Shown one piece after another: positions 42,579 through 50,489 of a stretch of DNA of 64,000 nucleotides. The DNA comes from CAZHON01 sp964534565. GTDB lineage: Bacteria > Patescibacteriota > Gracilibacteria > Peribacterales > Peribacteraceae. Both the position numbers and the translations under genes were made by a program. Position 1 is the stretch's first letter, and each line of letters starts with the position of its first letter. The notes beneath the pieces are model-generated. The model worked only from the letters and a program-made list of their open reading frames with translations. It made no database searches and was not told where the DNA came from. The stretch lies in the NCBI GenBank assembly GCA_964534565.1, contig CAZHON010000002.1, positions 124,001-188,000 of the forward strand, given 5' to 3'.

Positions 42579-42585
42579 GTGTGGA

Positions 42586-42603
42586 AGTGAGAAGTGTAGA
42601 AGT
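42586..42603 (+). repeat. Left inverted flank of the four-helix-bundle gene
   Basis: AGTGAGAAGTGT (42586-42597) and the overlapping AGTGTAGAAGT (42593-42603) recur as perfect reverse complements at 43111-43122 and 43135-43145, on the other side of the gene. Confidence 0.5.
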
Positions 42604-42709
42604 GTTTCACGTAGAGACGGAACATATATTTCCGCTTGTACAAAACAAAAACGAAGCAGGGGGATTTTAGAAAATCTTATGCCTTCTCAAGAAATGCCAT
42701 CATGGCAAC

Positions 42710-43105
42710 ATGGCATATTTTCATGATCTACACGTTTGGAAGGTAGGAATGGAGCTGGTGAAAGCCGTCTACAATCTCACTCAAGATTTCCCAAAAGAAG
42801 AACGTTATGAGCTGACATGCCAATTGCGCAAAGCAGTCACCAGCATTCTTGCAAATTTAGCCGAGGGAACAGCGAGATTTTCCTATGCAGACAAGGCTCA
42901 CAAATTTGTAATCGCTCGGGGAGAATCAGCTGAAGTGGAGGCATTCTTACTTATCAGTATAGAGCTTGGTTATTGCACAAACATACAAGCATGCAAAGCT
43001 TTCGATCTGAACACAGAGGTCATGTGCATGCTCTCGGGATTAATCGCTTCGTGTAAAAATCACGCAAAAAACGAACAAACAAAACCATCTCTCGATCTCT
43101 CATAA
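42710..43105 (+). CDS. Four-helix-bundle (S23/23S rRNA intervening-sequence) protein
   Basis: A 131-aa all-helical protein of the family first found inside 23S rRNA intervening sequences: FHDLHVWKVGMELVKAVYNLTQDFPKEERYELTCQLRKAVTSILANLAEG covers the diagnostic first half (given here in two runs: WKVGMELVKAVYNLTQDFP and YELTCQLRKAVTSILANLAEG). Function is unknown even where structures exist. It stands alone, is more AT-rich than its neighbours, and is flanked by short inverted repeats, which hints at mobility. ATG at 42710; no clear promoter. Confidence 0.88.
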   Translation: MAYFHDLHVWKVGMELVKAVYNLTQDFPKEERYELTCQLRKAVTSILANLAEGTARFSYADKAHKFVIARGESAEVEAFLLISIELGYCTNIQACKAFDLNTEVMCMLSGLIASCKNHAKNEQTKPSLDLS

Positions 43106-43110
43106 CTTTT

Positions 43111-43145
43111 ACACTTCTCACTTTCATACTTTTTACTTCTACACT
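43111..43145 (-). repeat. Right inverted flank of the four-helix-bundle gene
   Basis: ACACTTCTCACT and ACTTCTACACT, reverse complements of the left flank motifs, separated by a 12-nt T-rich spacer. Confidence 0.5.
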
Positions 43146-43492
43146 CACTCCCTCGCCCTCTCTTTCCTCCCTCGCTTTCCCCTATCGAGCTTCATTTCTT
43201 TGTACTTCATCAACTGTGGCTCCAGTTTCTCGCAGCAACGATCGAGCGCTTCAATCACCTGCTGACGGCGTGATTCTGCATGGAGTGTTTTGCCCGGCAA
43301 CGACACTTCGATACTCACTTTCACACTATCACTGTCCTTTTTCGTCTCGCGGCGTTCCGCTTCCACACGAATGAAGGAGTCTTCATCTTTCACTCTGCGA
43401 CAGTACGTCGCAAGCTTCCCAAGCTTTCTGGCCAGGGTCATTAATTCGCGGTCGTCGTAGTGAAGGCCTTTTTCGAAGTGTTGGATGCGCAT
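43145..43492 (-). CDS. hpf: Ribosome hibernation-promoting factor (HPF/RaiA family)
   Basis: A 115-aa protein with the S30AE/RaiA fold: MRIQHFEKGLHYDDRELMTLARKLGKLATYC, then a variable strand and SIEVSLPGKTLHAESRRQQVIEALDRCCEKLEPQL. It stabilises inactive ribosomes in the decoding channel. It is the short form, without the C-terminal dimerisation domain. The ATG is 6 nt after TATGGT (43499-43504), with an extended TG. It is divergent from the 43580 gene. Confidence 0.82.
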   Translation of the reverse strand: MRIQHFEKGLHYDDRELMTLARKLGKLATYCRRVKDEDSFIRVEAERRETKKDSDSVKVSIEVSLPGKTLHAESRRQQVIEALDRCCEKLEPQLMKYKEMKLDRGKRGRKERARE

Positions 43493-43526
43493 GGCTTCAC
43501 CATACCACTCCTACCAAATGCCGCGA

Positions 43527-43555
43527 TTGCTGAAAAGTGGTTTTTTTGGTATAAT
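43527..43555 (+). promoter_or_regulatory. Promoter of the 43580 gene
   Basis: TTGCTG (43527-43532), 17 nt, perfect TATAAT (43550-43555) with extended TGG. Leader of about 17 nt. Confidence 0.7.
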
Positions 43556-43579
43556 AAAGAGGTTTCCAACACACACAAA

Positions 43580-44488
43580 ATGGCTGGACCAACACAAGCG
43601 CCGAAGGAAAACCAAACCGCGGAGACCGCTGCGAATGCGACGCGGGAAAGGCTTTCTGCGCTCCAGAAAAAGTTTGAAGCCATGAAAGGGAATGTCAAAG
43701 ACGGAAAATTGGAAGTGAAAGATCACCAGGAGGCCGACGAACTTCACAAGGAAGTCGTCACACTCAAGGAGCAGGCATCTAGTGCGGAAGACCAAAAGCA
43801 GGCAGATGAATTGATGAAGGAAATTGAAAGTGTCCGACAAAAGGAGAGTAACGCCGAATCCGACGTTGTATCGGACTTGGAAGAAGATCAGCCAAAGCAA
43901 GAAGGACCAAAAGAGTTTTCACTCGACGGACTTGAAAAAAGCATTCTGAAGTTTTTCGCAAAATACAAATGGGCCGGCTCCCTCATCGAGCACTATCTCG
44001 CTCATCAAGTCAAAGCCGCAGAAACACCTGAAGAGAAGGAAGAAGCCAAAAAGGCAGAAGCTCTCTATCGTGAATTCACCGGCGGGTCCACCACGGTGCA
44101 TCGCATGAACAAGGTCATGGAGAATTTGAAAGTGCCGCTGCAAGTCGCCCCTGGTACCGGAGACAGTGTCGCATACGGAATTTTGAAAGCAGAACACGAC
44201 ACGATCATCAGGGAAAAGGTTGAAGGTGCCATCAAGATTTACGGAGGCAAGGCCACAGATGTACAGATTGCAGATGCACAAAAAACCGCTGAGCAGTCTG
44301 CTCCATGGGAAAAGTTCCTGACTGAGAAAGCTACAAAGTACATTACTAAATTCCCCGAAGCACGTCAGGCAAACTCTGTAACAACACTCTCCGCCATCGC
44401 AGCAGATGAAAGGCAGCAAAAGCGCCCGAAGATTCGTGCCAAAAAGGTGGATGCACCGGAAGAGAAATCGGAGAATTCAGAGTCCTAA
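43580..44488 (+). CDS. Hypothetical coiled-coil protein
   Basis: A 302-aa highly charged protein. Residues about 15-120 are a long Lys/Glu/Asp-rich coiled coil; a middle region (about 115-150, LDGLEKSILKFFAKYKWAGSLIEHYLAHQ) is amphipathic; the C-terminus is basic then acidic. No signal peptide or known domain. Strong promoter, single gene. It is reminiscent of filament- or scaffold-like proteins but no function can be assigned. Confidence 0.7.
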   Translation: MAGPTQAPKENQTAETAANATRERLSALQKKFEAMKGNVKDGKLEVKDHQEADELHKEVVTLKEQASSAEDQKQADELMKEIESVRQKESNAESDVVSDLEEDQPKQEGPKEFSLDGLEKSILKFFAKYKWAGSLIEHYLAHQVKAAETPEEKEEAKKAEALYREFTGGSTTVHRMNKVMENLKVPLQVAPGTGDSVAYGILKAEHDTIIREKVEGAIKIYGGKATDVQIADAQKTAEQSAPWEKFLTEKATKYITKFPEARQANSVTTLSAIAADERQQKRPKIRAKKVDAPEEKSENSES

Positions 44489-44527
44489 GGTCTCGTCGCA
44501 GAGCAAAGGCGCTGGTAGAGTGCATGC

Positions 44528-45802
44528 ATGCGACTCAGCAATCTTTTTACGAAGACCAGCAAGGAAACGGCATCCGATGCAGATTCGGTGAATGCGCGGC
44601 TTTTGACCCAGGCAGGCTACATTTGGAAAACGATGGCCGGTGTCTACAGCTACCTCCCTTTGGGTCTTCGGGTGCTGAACAACATTGAAAAGATCGTCCG
44701 GGAAGAAATGGATGGAATCGGCGCGAATGAAATTCAAATGTCTGCTTTTGCCCCAAAGCAACTGTGGGAAAAGACGGGCCGATGGGATCACAAAGTGCTC
44801 GACGTGCTGTTCCATGTTCCAGCCGCGTCCGACCAGGAGTACGCACTCAACCCAACACACGAAGAAATCGTTACTCCCCTCATGCAAACGTTCGTGCAAA
44901 GTTACCGCGATCTTCCGCGTGCGTGCTACCAAATTCAGACGAAGTTCCGCAATGAACCGCGCGCGAAATCCGGCGTCATGCGCGGACGTGAATTTTTGAT
45001 GAAGGATTTATATTCCTTCCATGCGGATGATGCGGATTTAGATCGCTACTACGAAATCGCGATGGCTGCGTACTCACGCGTGTTCACACGTTTGGGTTTT
45101 GAGGAGTCGACATATCTTACCTACGCATCGGGCGGCTCCTTCTGCAAGTACAGCCACGAATATCAGATCGTTCTGCCGCAGGGAGAAGACACGATCTACA
45201 TCAGTCTGGAGGCCGAAAAACAGGGAAAGCGCATCGCTGTGAACAAAGAAATTTATGAGCCGGGCGTCACCGTATGTCCCGTGACCGGAGGAAAAGAATT
45301 CCGCGAAGAGCGCGCAAGCGAAGCGGGAAATATTTTTAAACTCGGGTCCCGATTCTCCGATGCATTCGACTTCACCTACACAGGCGAAGATGGAAAACGC
45401 AAACCGGTCTTGATGGGTTGCTACGGCATTGGCATCAGCCGCCTGCTTGGAATCATTGCCGAATCCACAGGCGACGACATGGGCCTCTGTTGGCCAGATG
45501 CAGTGGCACCTGCCCGTGTTCACATCGTGACACTTGCAAAGAGCGCAGACGAAGAATCGTTCACTGCCGCACAGGCTCTCTACGAAGAACTCTCTTCCCA
45601 GGGAATCGCCTGCCTGTTCGACGATCGATTGGAAGCGACTGCCGGCGTCAAACTTGCCGTTGCGGATTTGATCGGGGTTCCGCTGCGCGTCCTCATCTCT
45701 GCAAAAACGCTCAAGGAGGGAAAATTGGAGGTCAAAGAGCGAAGAGGAGGCGCTGTTTCTATGGAGTCAAAAACCGAGCTTTTGAAGCGGTTGAAAAGGT
45801 AG
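44528..45802 (+). CDS. proS: Prolyl-tRNA synthetase, short form
   Basis: Class II synthetase charging tRNA-Pro. The 424-aa product has motif 1 (YLPLGLRVLNNIEKIVREEM), motif 2 (FRNEPRAKSGVMRGREFLMKD) and motif 3 (VLMGCYGIGISRLLGII), then the anticodon domain. The 180-residue editing (INS) domain that common bacterial ProS (about 570 aa) carry between motifs 2 and 3 is missing. Compact ProS of this kind occur elsewhere, for example in alphaproteobacteria. ATG 6 nt after TAGAGT (44516-44521), with an extended TGG. Confidence 0.95.
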   Translation: MRLSNLFTKTSKETASDADSVNARLLTQAGYIWKTMAGVYSYLPLGLRVLNNIEKIVREEMDGIGANEIQMSAFAPKQLWEKTGRWDHKVLDVLFHVPAASDQEYALNPTHEEIVTPLMQTFVQSYRDLPRACYQIQTKFRNEPRAKSGVMRGREFLMKDLYSFHADDADLDRYYEIAMAAYSRVFTRLGFEESTYLTYASGGSFCKYSHEYQIVLPQGEDTIYISLEAEKQGKRIAVNKEIYEPGVTVCPVTGGKEFREERASEAGNIFKLGSRFSDAFDFTYTGEDGKRKPVLMGCYGIGISRLLGIIAESTGDDMGLCWPDAVAPARVHIVTLAKSADEESFTAAQALYEELSSQGIACLFDDRLEATAGVKLAVADLIGVPLRVLISAKTLKEGKLEVKERRGGAVSMESKTELLKRLKR

Positions 45803-45833
45803 AAATAGTAGTGAAGCGTGCTACTCTAGCAAT

Positions 45834-46355
45834 GTGATCAACGCTTCAGACAACCCTGAGCAGGCTTTCACGGCTGCGTACGATCAGTACTCCGACGCAA
45901 TCTTTCGACATTGTTACTTCCGGTTGGGACACCGCGAGCGAGCGCTAGAATTGACCCAGGACACGTTCATGAAGGCGTGGGAGCACATCGCCAGCGGTAA
46001 GGATGTGGAGTTCGTCCAAGCCTTTCTCTATCGCATTGCGGGCAACCTGATCATCGATGAGGTTCGTCGCAACAAGCGCCGTCCACAGACTTCCCTCGAA
46101 GAGCTTCAGGAGGAAGGATTCGACCCTGCCATTGAGGAAGAGGGAGAATTATCGATGCAACAAAAAATCGACGGGCAGCAGTTGCTCGACCTGGTCCAGG
46201 AATTGGACGGTGACTCCCGTGACGTTCTCGTCATGCGATATGTCGACGGTCTGCCTCCGCAGGAAATCGCGAGCTTGCTCAACCTTTCTGCCAACGTTGT
46301 TTCCGTCCGTCTCCATCGTGCCGTTCGCAAACTTCGCTCTCTTGTGAAAACATGA
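45834..46355 (+). CDS. ECF-type RNA polymerase sigma factor
   Basis: A 173-aa ECF sigma factor: region 2 (YDQYSDAIFRHCYFRLGHRERALELTQDTFMKAWEHI in the segment 14-50, with FLYRIAGNLIIDEVRRNKRR) and region 4 (DVLVMRYVDGLPPQEIASLLNLSANVVSVRLHRAVRKLRSL at about 130-170). GTG start, 6 nt after TACTCT (45822-45827). The stop overlaps the next gene by 4 nt (ATGA), so the pair is translationally coupled; the partner is likely its anti-sigma factor. Paralogue at 25142. Confidence 0.93.
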   Translation: MINASDNPEQAFTAAYDQYSDAIFRHCYFRLGHRERALELTQDTFMKAWEHIASGKDVEFVQAFLYRIAGNLIIDEVRRNKRRPQTSLEELQEEGFDPAIEEEGELSMQQKIDGQQLLDLVQELDGDSRDVLVMRYVDGLPPQEIASLLNLSANVVSVRLHRAVRKLRSLVKT

Positions 46356-47524
46356 ATATTTCACTGGAACAACTGTTTGGGGCCGCAAAGGAGATTTCTC
46401 TTAGTTCTGCCGAACGAGGGCTTATACGGTCACATCTGGAAAAAGAGATCAATAGTGTAAGAACATCTTCGATCCAGCGTCAAAATGAGTACATGACGCA
46501 ATCTTCTCACTCAACTCCCGAGCGAGGTGTTGAACTGACACCTGCCGAACGCGAAGCCATGCGTTTGCAGCTGCGGGCATTTATGGCAAAGCACCCGGTC
46601 CTCGAGCCGAGCTCCTTTTCGAGTTTCGTACATAATTTCTTCCTGCGCGCACCTGCATTTGCGACAGCATTTGTTGGCGTATTTGCAGTAGGCGGCATCG
46701 CGTTCGCCGCAGAATCCAGCGTACCGGGAGACACTCTCTATCCGATCAAAATCCATGTGAACGAAGCGGTGATGGCGCAGTTGCAGGCCGAGTCCGATAC
46801 CGACCCACTCTGGCAAACCAAGTTGCTTGAACGCCGCAGTGCGGAAGTTCGCAGATTGGCTGCACGAAAAGATGTGTCCGAAAATCAGTGGTTTGCAATG
46901 GAGCGAGTATTTGAAAAAAACGTTGAGCATGTCGAAGTAGCCGTCAAACAACTCCCCCCTGCAGAAGCAATTCTTGTAGAAGAGTCGATCGCAGAGATTG
47001 CTCAAACGCTCGATTCTGCAAAGACAGAGAAGAATCCGAGCGAAGGCCGCATTATCGCACGCATCAAAGGTCTTACCCACAACAAGCCGACGATTGCTGC
47101 AGTCTTAGAAAAAAATCTGCAACAAGATCAGCGAGGACAAACAGGCGGCATGCACATCAACACATCGGCTGCCGCAGAGGCAAAAGTACAATCGACCGTA
47201 AAGATCGAAGCGCCTGCTCCGGTTGTTCCGTTGCTCAACGGCATCGATGCCAGCAAGTTGATGATGAAAATCCAATCCTCCTCCGTCCTCTCCGGAAGCG
47301 GATCGTCGCACAGCAAGAAGCACAGTTCTGTTTCCTCGGATGTATCAAGCAGCGTCTACTCTTCGCTGAATTCTTCTTCACAAACTCCTTCCTCTGAAGC
47401 AACTGTCTCATCTCAAAGCAGTGAGACGGTTTCCTCTCAGGCACCTGTGATTCCCCTGCCGGTTCCAGTGATTCCACCGGTGCACGTACCATCATTGCCT
47501 TCTGGCGGCGGACTGCTTCACTGA
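46352..47524 (+). CDS. Putative anti-sigma factor with DUF5667-like domain
   Basis: A 390-aa protein coupled to the ECF sigma gene. The N-terminal about 80 residues are cytoplasmic and helical, followed by one membrane helix (about 100-122, APAFATAFVGVFAVGGIAFAAES) and the DUF5667-type outside domain that begins SSVPGDTLYPIKIHVNE and runs to about 265. A poly-Ser/Gln linker and a Pro/Val tail end the protein. The arrangement suggests a membrane anti-sigma factor sensing the envelope; the lack of a recognisable zinc-finger motif is notable. Confidence 0.75.
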   Translation: MNISLEQLFGAAKEISLSSAERGLIRSHLEKEINSVRTSSIQRQNEYMTQSSHSTPERGVELTPAEREAMRLQLRAFMAKHPVLEPSSFSSFVHNFFLRAPAFATAFVGVFAVGGIAFAAESSVPGDTLYPIKIHVNEAVMAQLQAESDTDPLWQTKLLERRSAEVRRLAARKDVSENQWFAMERVFEKNVEHVEVAVKQLPPAEAILVEESIAEIAQTLDSAKTEKNPSEGRIIARIKGLTHNKPTIAAVLEKNLQQDQRGQTGGMHINTSAAAEAKVQSTVKIEAPAPVVPLLNGIDASKLMMKIQSSSVLSGSGSSHSKKHSSVSSDVSSSVYSSLNSSSQTPSSEATVSSQSSETVSSQAPVIPLPVPVIPPVHVPSLPSGGGLLH

Positions 47525-48069
47525 GAAAGCTTTGATTCGTCGTGCAGTTCCTGAAGCAGCATTTCGGGACGGACTTCCGTTTCAAGATCCTTCAATTCAG
47601 GATCGCGGATCGCAACCTTCTGATGACGTGCGATTTCATCGACAATGCGCAGGAGTTTTGTGACCTCGTATTCGGCAAGCAGATTCACGTGGAGGTCCAA
47701 GTCCGCACGCTGGTCGGCAATGGCACCCATACGATTTTGAGACACGAGAACGAACGTAGAGAGGAAGATCGCTTCGAGCGACACAATCATTGTAAGGAGT
47801 CCAAATGGATACGGATCAAACGGGAGGAGGCCGTAGGATTGCAGACCGCCCAAATTCCAGACTAACCACACGACGAACCACAGCATGTGGAGGAACACGA
47901 AGGTCATGCTTCCGGAAAATCCGGTGATCAAATCTGCAAACTTATCCTGCAAACTCCGGCTCGACTCTATCTGGTGACGTACCTCTAAGAGAGTACGGAT
48001 GTTTCGCTTCACGACCTCGGACAAGTGCGGGTAATAGTAGTGATGTTTGGCGGATGGCTTTTTCTTCAT
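47518..48069 (-). CDS. DUF1003 membrane protein
   Basis: A 183-aa protein with two membrane helices (about 57-76 and 87-108) around the DUF1003 core: GSMTFVFLHMLWFVVWLVWN ... FDPYPFGLLTMIVSLEAIFLSTFVLVSQNR (two runs). A cytoplasmic coiled C-terminal region follows. Function of the family is unknown. The ATG at 48069 is 7 nt after TAGAGT (48077-48082), hence leaderless. The 3' end overlaps the convergent anti-sigma gene by 7 bp. Confidence 0.9.
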   Translation of the reverse strand: MKKKPSAKHHYYYPHLSEVVKRNIRTLLEVRHQIESSRSLQDKFADLITGFSGSMTFVFLHMLWFVVWLVWNLGGLQSYGLLPFDPYPFGLLTMIVSLEAIFLSTFVLVSQNRMGAIADQRADLDLHVNLLAEYEVTKLLRIVDEIARHQKVAIRDPELKDLETEVRPEMLLQELHDESKLSQ

Positions 48070-48084
48070 GGACGACACTCTACC

Positions 48085-48858
48085 TTAACCGCGAAGCCCC
48101 AAAAGCAGAAACAGCATGACAAGCACAATGCGATAGATGCCGAATGATAGAAAGCTGTGGTGCCGTACATACGCGAGCAGCCATCGAATTGCGATCAGTG
48201 CAGTCACAAAAGCGGACACGAATCCGACAAGGAAGAAGACGATATCTGCTGAGGAAAACAGGGAGTACGACTTGAGAAGATCGAGCGCCGTCGCCGCAGC
48301 CATCGTAGGAATGGCGAGCAGGAAGGAGAAATCGACAATCGCAGCGCGCTCGACGCCCAGTGCCAATCCTCCGATAATCGTTGCTGCCGAACGCGACACC
48401 CCCGGAACAATCGCCACCGCCTGGGCACACCCGATGAGGAATGCCGTCAGCAGAGGCAAGCGTGATACCACCGTATGCACAGGCTTCGCATGTCGCATCG
48501 ACTCGAACACGATGAGGAAGACTCCTCCCAAAAAGAGTGAGCACAGGACCACGGTCGTACTGCCCAGCAGGTACTGTTTCACGACATCGTGGGCCGCAAG
48601 ACCGATCACCGCGGTGGGAAGGAATGCCACAATCACCCGCAGCAACACCGCACGATTCAGAAGCAACGTCTTGGCATAGAACACCAGTGCGGCAAGAATG
48701 GCGCCCAATTGAATCGCAATCTCAAAACTTTTCAGGACATCGGTTTCCGGTAATCCTAAAAGGTGCGACGTCAGAATTAAATGCCCCGTCGATGAAATGG
48801 GCAAAAACTCCGTCACTCCCTCCACGACACCCAGAATAAGCGCATGCAGAATCGTCAT
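48085..48858 (-). CDS. uppP: Undecaprenyl-diphosphatase
   Basis: Recycles the lipid carrier for peptidoglycan and other wall polymers (BacA family). The 257-aa polytopic protein has the active-site regions GVVEGVTEFLPISSTGHLI (about 9-27) and IVPGVSRSAATIIGGLALG. Eight or so membrane helices and normal length. The -10 TAGGCT (48865-48870) includes the stop codon TAG of the upstream M23 peptidase gene and ends 6 nt before the ATG, so uppP can be made both from its own leaderless promoter and by readthrough. Confidence 0.95.
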   Translation of the reverse strand: MTILHALILGVVEGVTEFLPISSTGHLILTSHLLGLPETDVLKSFEIAIQLGAILAALVFYAKTLLLNRAVLLRVIVAFLPTAVIGLAAHDVVKQYLLGSTTVVLCSLFLGGVFLIVFESMRHAKPVHTVVSRLPLLTAFLIGCAQAVAIVPGVSRSAATIIGGLALGVERAAIVDFSFLLAIPTMAAATALDLLKSYSLFSSADIVFFLVGFVSAFVTALIAIRWLLAYVRHHSFLSFGIYRIVLVMLFLLLGLRG

Positions 48859-48867
48859 GCCTCAAGC

Positions 48868-49845
48868 CTACTGGAGAGCTGTCTGTTGCGGCAAGAAATG
48901 CTCCTCGATGAAATGAATCGGATGAACGACAAACTTGTCGGCCTGAGCAGAGCTGGGCAGGACGGCAGGATAGTAGGGCACATGGTCCTCGCCAGGATTG
49001 CCACGATCGATCTGCAAATGCAGGTGCGGCGCCGTGGTGTTGCCCGTCATTCCCACCGTTCCAATCACCTGGCCAGGCACCACCGTCTCCCCTTCCTGCA
49101 CCCGTGCCTCCGCCATGTGACCGTAAATGGAGTAGTACGTTTCTGCCCCGACACGGTGCTCGATCATGACATGGAGACCCAGCCGCTGATCCGTCACGAC
49201 GGAGCGGACCCGCCCTCCTCCGATTGCTCCCAGAGGAGTCCCCAGAGGCAATTTCAAATCGACCCCCGGGTGCACCGCTTCAAATTCCCCACTATCAATG
49301 TCATACGAACCGAAGAAGCGCGTGGAGTAGAAGAGTTTGGCTGTGATGAACGGAATCGTCTGGGACGTGAGCGGACTGATCAAATCGGACATCGCCGTTG
49401 TGAGGACGGTCATGTTGTACGCAGGCACCGGAATGAATTCCTCAGCACTGTACTGACTGAACACACGAGACCATTGGGACGGTTGGCGCATGGCACCCCA
49501 ATCCGGAATGGATTGCACAGGGTACGTTGCGTATCCAAACGCAGGGAATTCGTTTTGCGAAGGGGCTGCACTCTTGAGGGTGAGTTGATCGAGTGCGCGA
49601 AGCGTCACCTGCGCACGGCGCAGCTGCACGCGTTTCGCACGGCGTGCTTTCGCTTTCTCTCGTTCGGTCATCGGCTTCTGTACCTGCTGCGTTGCTTTGG
49701 GCGCAAGATGACGAAGAATGCTCGCATCGATTCCATGAACCGACGTTTCGATCACCACGCACACAACAACAAGACCCAATCCCGCAAGCCACGTATGGCG
49801 ATGCCGGAAGAGCATATCCCAGAGGAGATGAACCAGTTGGAGCAT
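48868..49845 (-). CDS. M23-family cell wall endopeptidase
   Basis: A 325-aa exported peptidase. N-terminal membrane anchor (about 18-37), a basic helical stem (about 50-90), an unrecognised region, and a C-terminal LytM domain with the zinc ligands in HPGVDLKLP (about 190) and HLHLQI (about 270), plus YSIYGHMAE. It cleaves peptidoglycan cross-bridges or stem peptides. A TATAAT box lies 18-24 nt before the ATG. It is followed by uppP after 9 nt, linking wall remodelling to lipid-carrier recycling. Confidence 0.92.
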   Translation of the reverse strand: MLQLVHLLWDMLFRHRHTWLAGLGLVVVCVVIETSVHGIDASILRHLAPKATQQVQKPMTEREKAKARRAKRVQLRRAQVTLRALDQLTLKSAAPSQNEFPAFGYATYPVQSIPDWGAMRQPSQWSRVFSQYSAEEFIPVPAYNMTVLTTAMSDLISPLTSQTIPFITAKLFYSTRFFGSYDIDSGEFEAVHPGVDLKLPLGTPLGAIGGGRVRSVVTDQRLGLHVMIEHRVGAETYYSIYGHMAEARVQEGETVVPGQVIGTVGMTGNTTAPHLHLQIDRGNPGEDHVPYYPAVLPSSAQADKFVVHPIHFIEEHFLPQQTALQ

Positions 49846-49926
49846 TGGAGTGTGTGTTTCGTTCCATTATACCGTAAAACGGCTTTTTAAGCCATCATAA
49901 AGGGAAAGGGTTCTATCCCTCCGTCC

Positions 49927-50445
49927 CTACCATTCGTACAGGTATACCCTCTTCTTTCCCACTTCCACCTCCCTCAATGGCACTCTCCCGGGGAATTGGA
50001 ATGTGTGAGAAAGAACCCTCGTTCCGGGACGCACACTTCCATCGAGCCGATGCCCCAACGACTCGAGCATCCAGGGAAGAAGATACAAACAGATTACATC
50101 GGCGTCCCCGACATCCATCGTCAGCGCATTCTGCCAACGGAGTGTGACGTCTTTTCCGCTCCACCAAATACGCACTTTCCCCAGTGCCCACACGCTCCAT
50201 ACAAGCTCACATCCTTTGGCAGTCACGTTTGGAAACCGCTCCTTCGCACGAACGAGAAAACGTGCATCACCTGCACCGAGATCGTAGATCGTTTCATCTC
50301 CTTTGAGAGTTGCCACATCAAGCATTGCATCGACAATGCGCATGGGGGTCGGCACAAAGGGGACGACAAAGAAGAGATGGCGAATGAATGTGACGGCCAG
50401 AATTGCCGTGCCAATGCAGAGAATCCCAAGGAAAAAATCGGCCAT
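49927..50445 (-). CDS. Membrane-anchored SAM-dependent methyltransferase-like protein
   Basis: A 172-aa protein with an N-terminal membrane helix (about 3-25) and a Rossmann-type SAM site: IYDLGAGDARFLVRAKERFP (about 53-72). Later strands (DADVICLYLLPWMLESLG) fit a small class I methyltransferase. Substrate unknown; similar proteins are common as uncharacterised membrane-tethered enzymes. The ATG at 50445 is 6 nt after TATACT (50452-50457). It is divergent from the RlmI-like gene. Confidence 0.75.
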   Translation of the reverse strand: MADFFLGILCIGTAILAVTFIRHLFFVVPFVPTPMRIVDAMLDVATLKGDETIYDLGAGDARFLVRAKERFPNVTAKGCELVWSVWALGKVRIWWSGKDVTLRWQNALTMDVGDADVICLYLLPWMLESLGHRLDGSVRPGTRVLSHTFQFPGRVPLREVEVGKKRVYLYEW

Positions 50446-50451
50446 GGGCAA

Positions 50452-50467
50452 AGTATACTGGTATACT
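50452..50467. promoter_or_regulatory. Divergent promoter region
   Basis: GTATACTGGTATACTG: the first AGTATA, read on the minus strand, is the -10 of the 49927-50445 gene; the plus-strand TATACT copies can serve the RlmI-like gene. Confidence 0.5.
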
Positions 50468-50489
50468 GCGGCACTCGTCTCCTCTCCTT

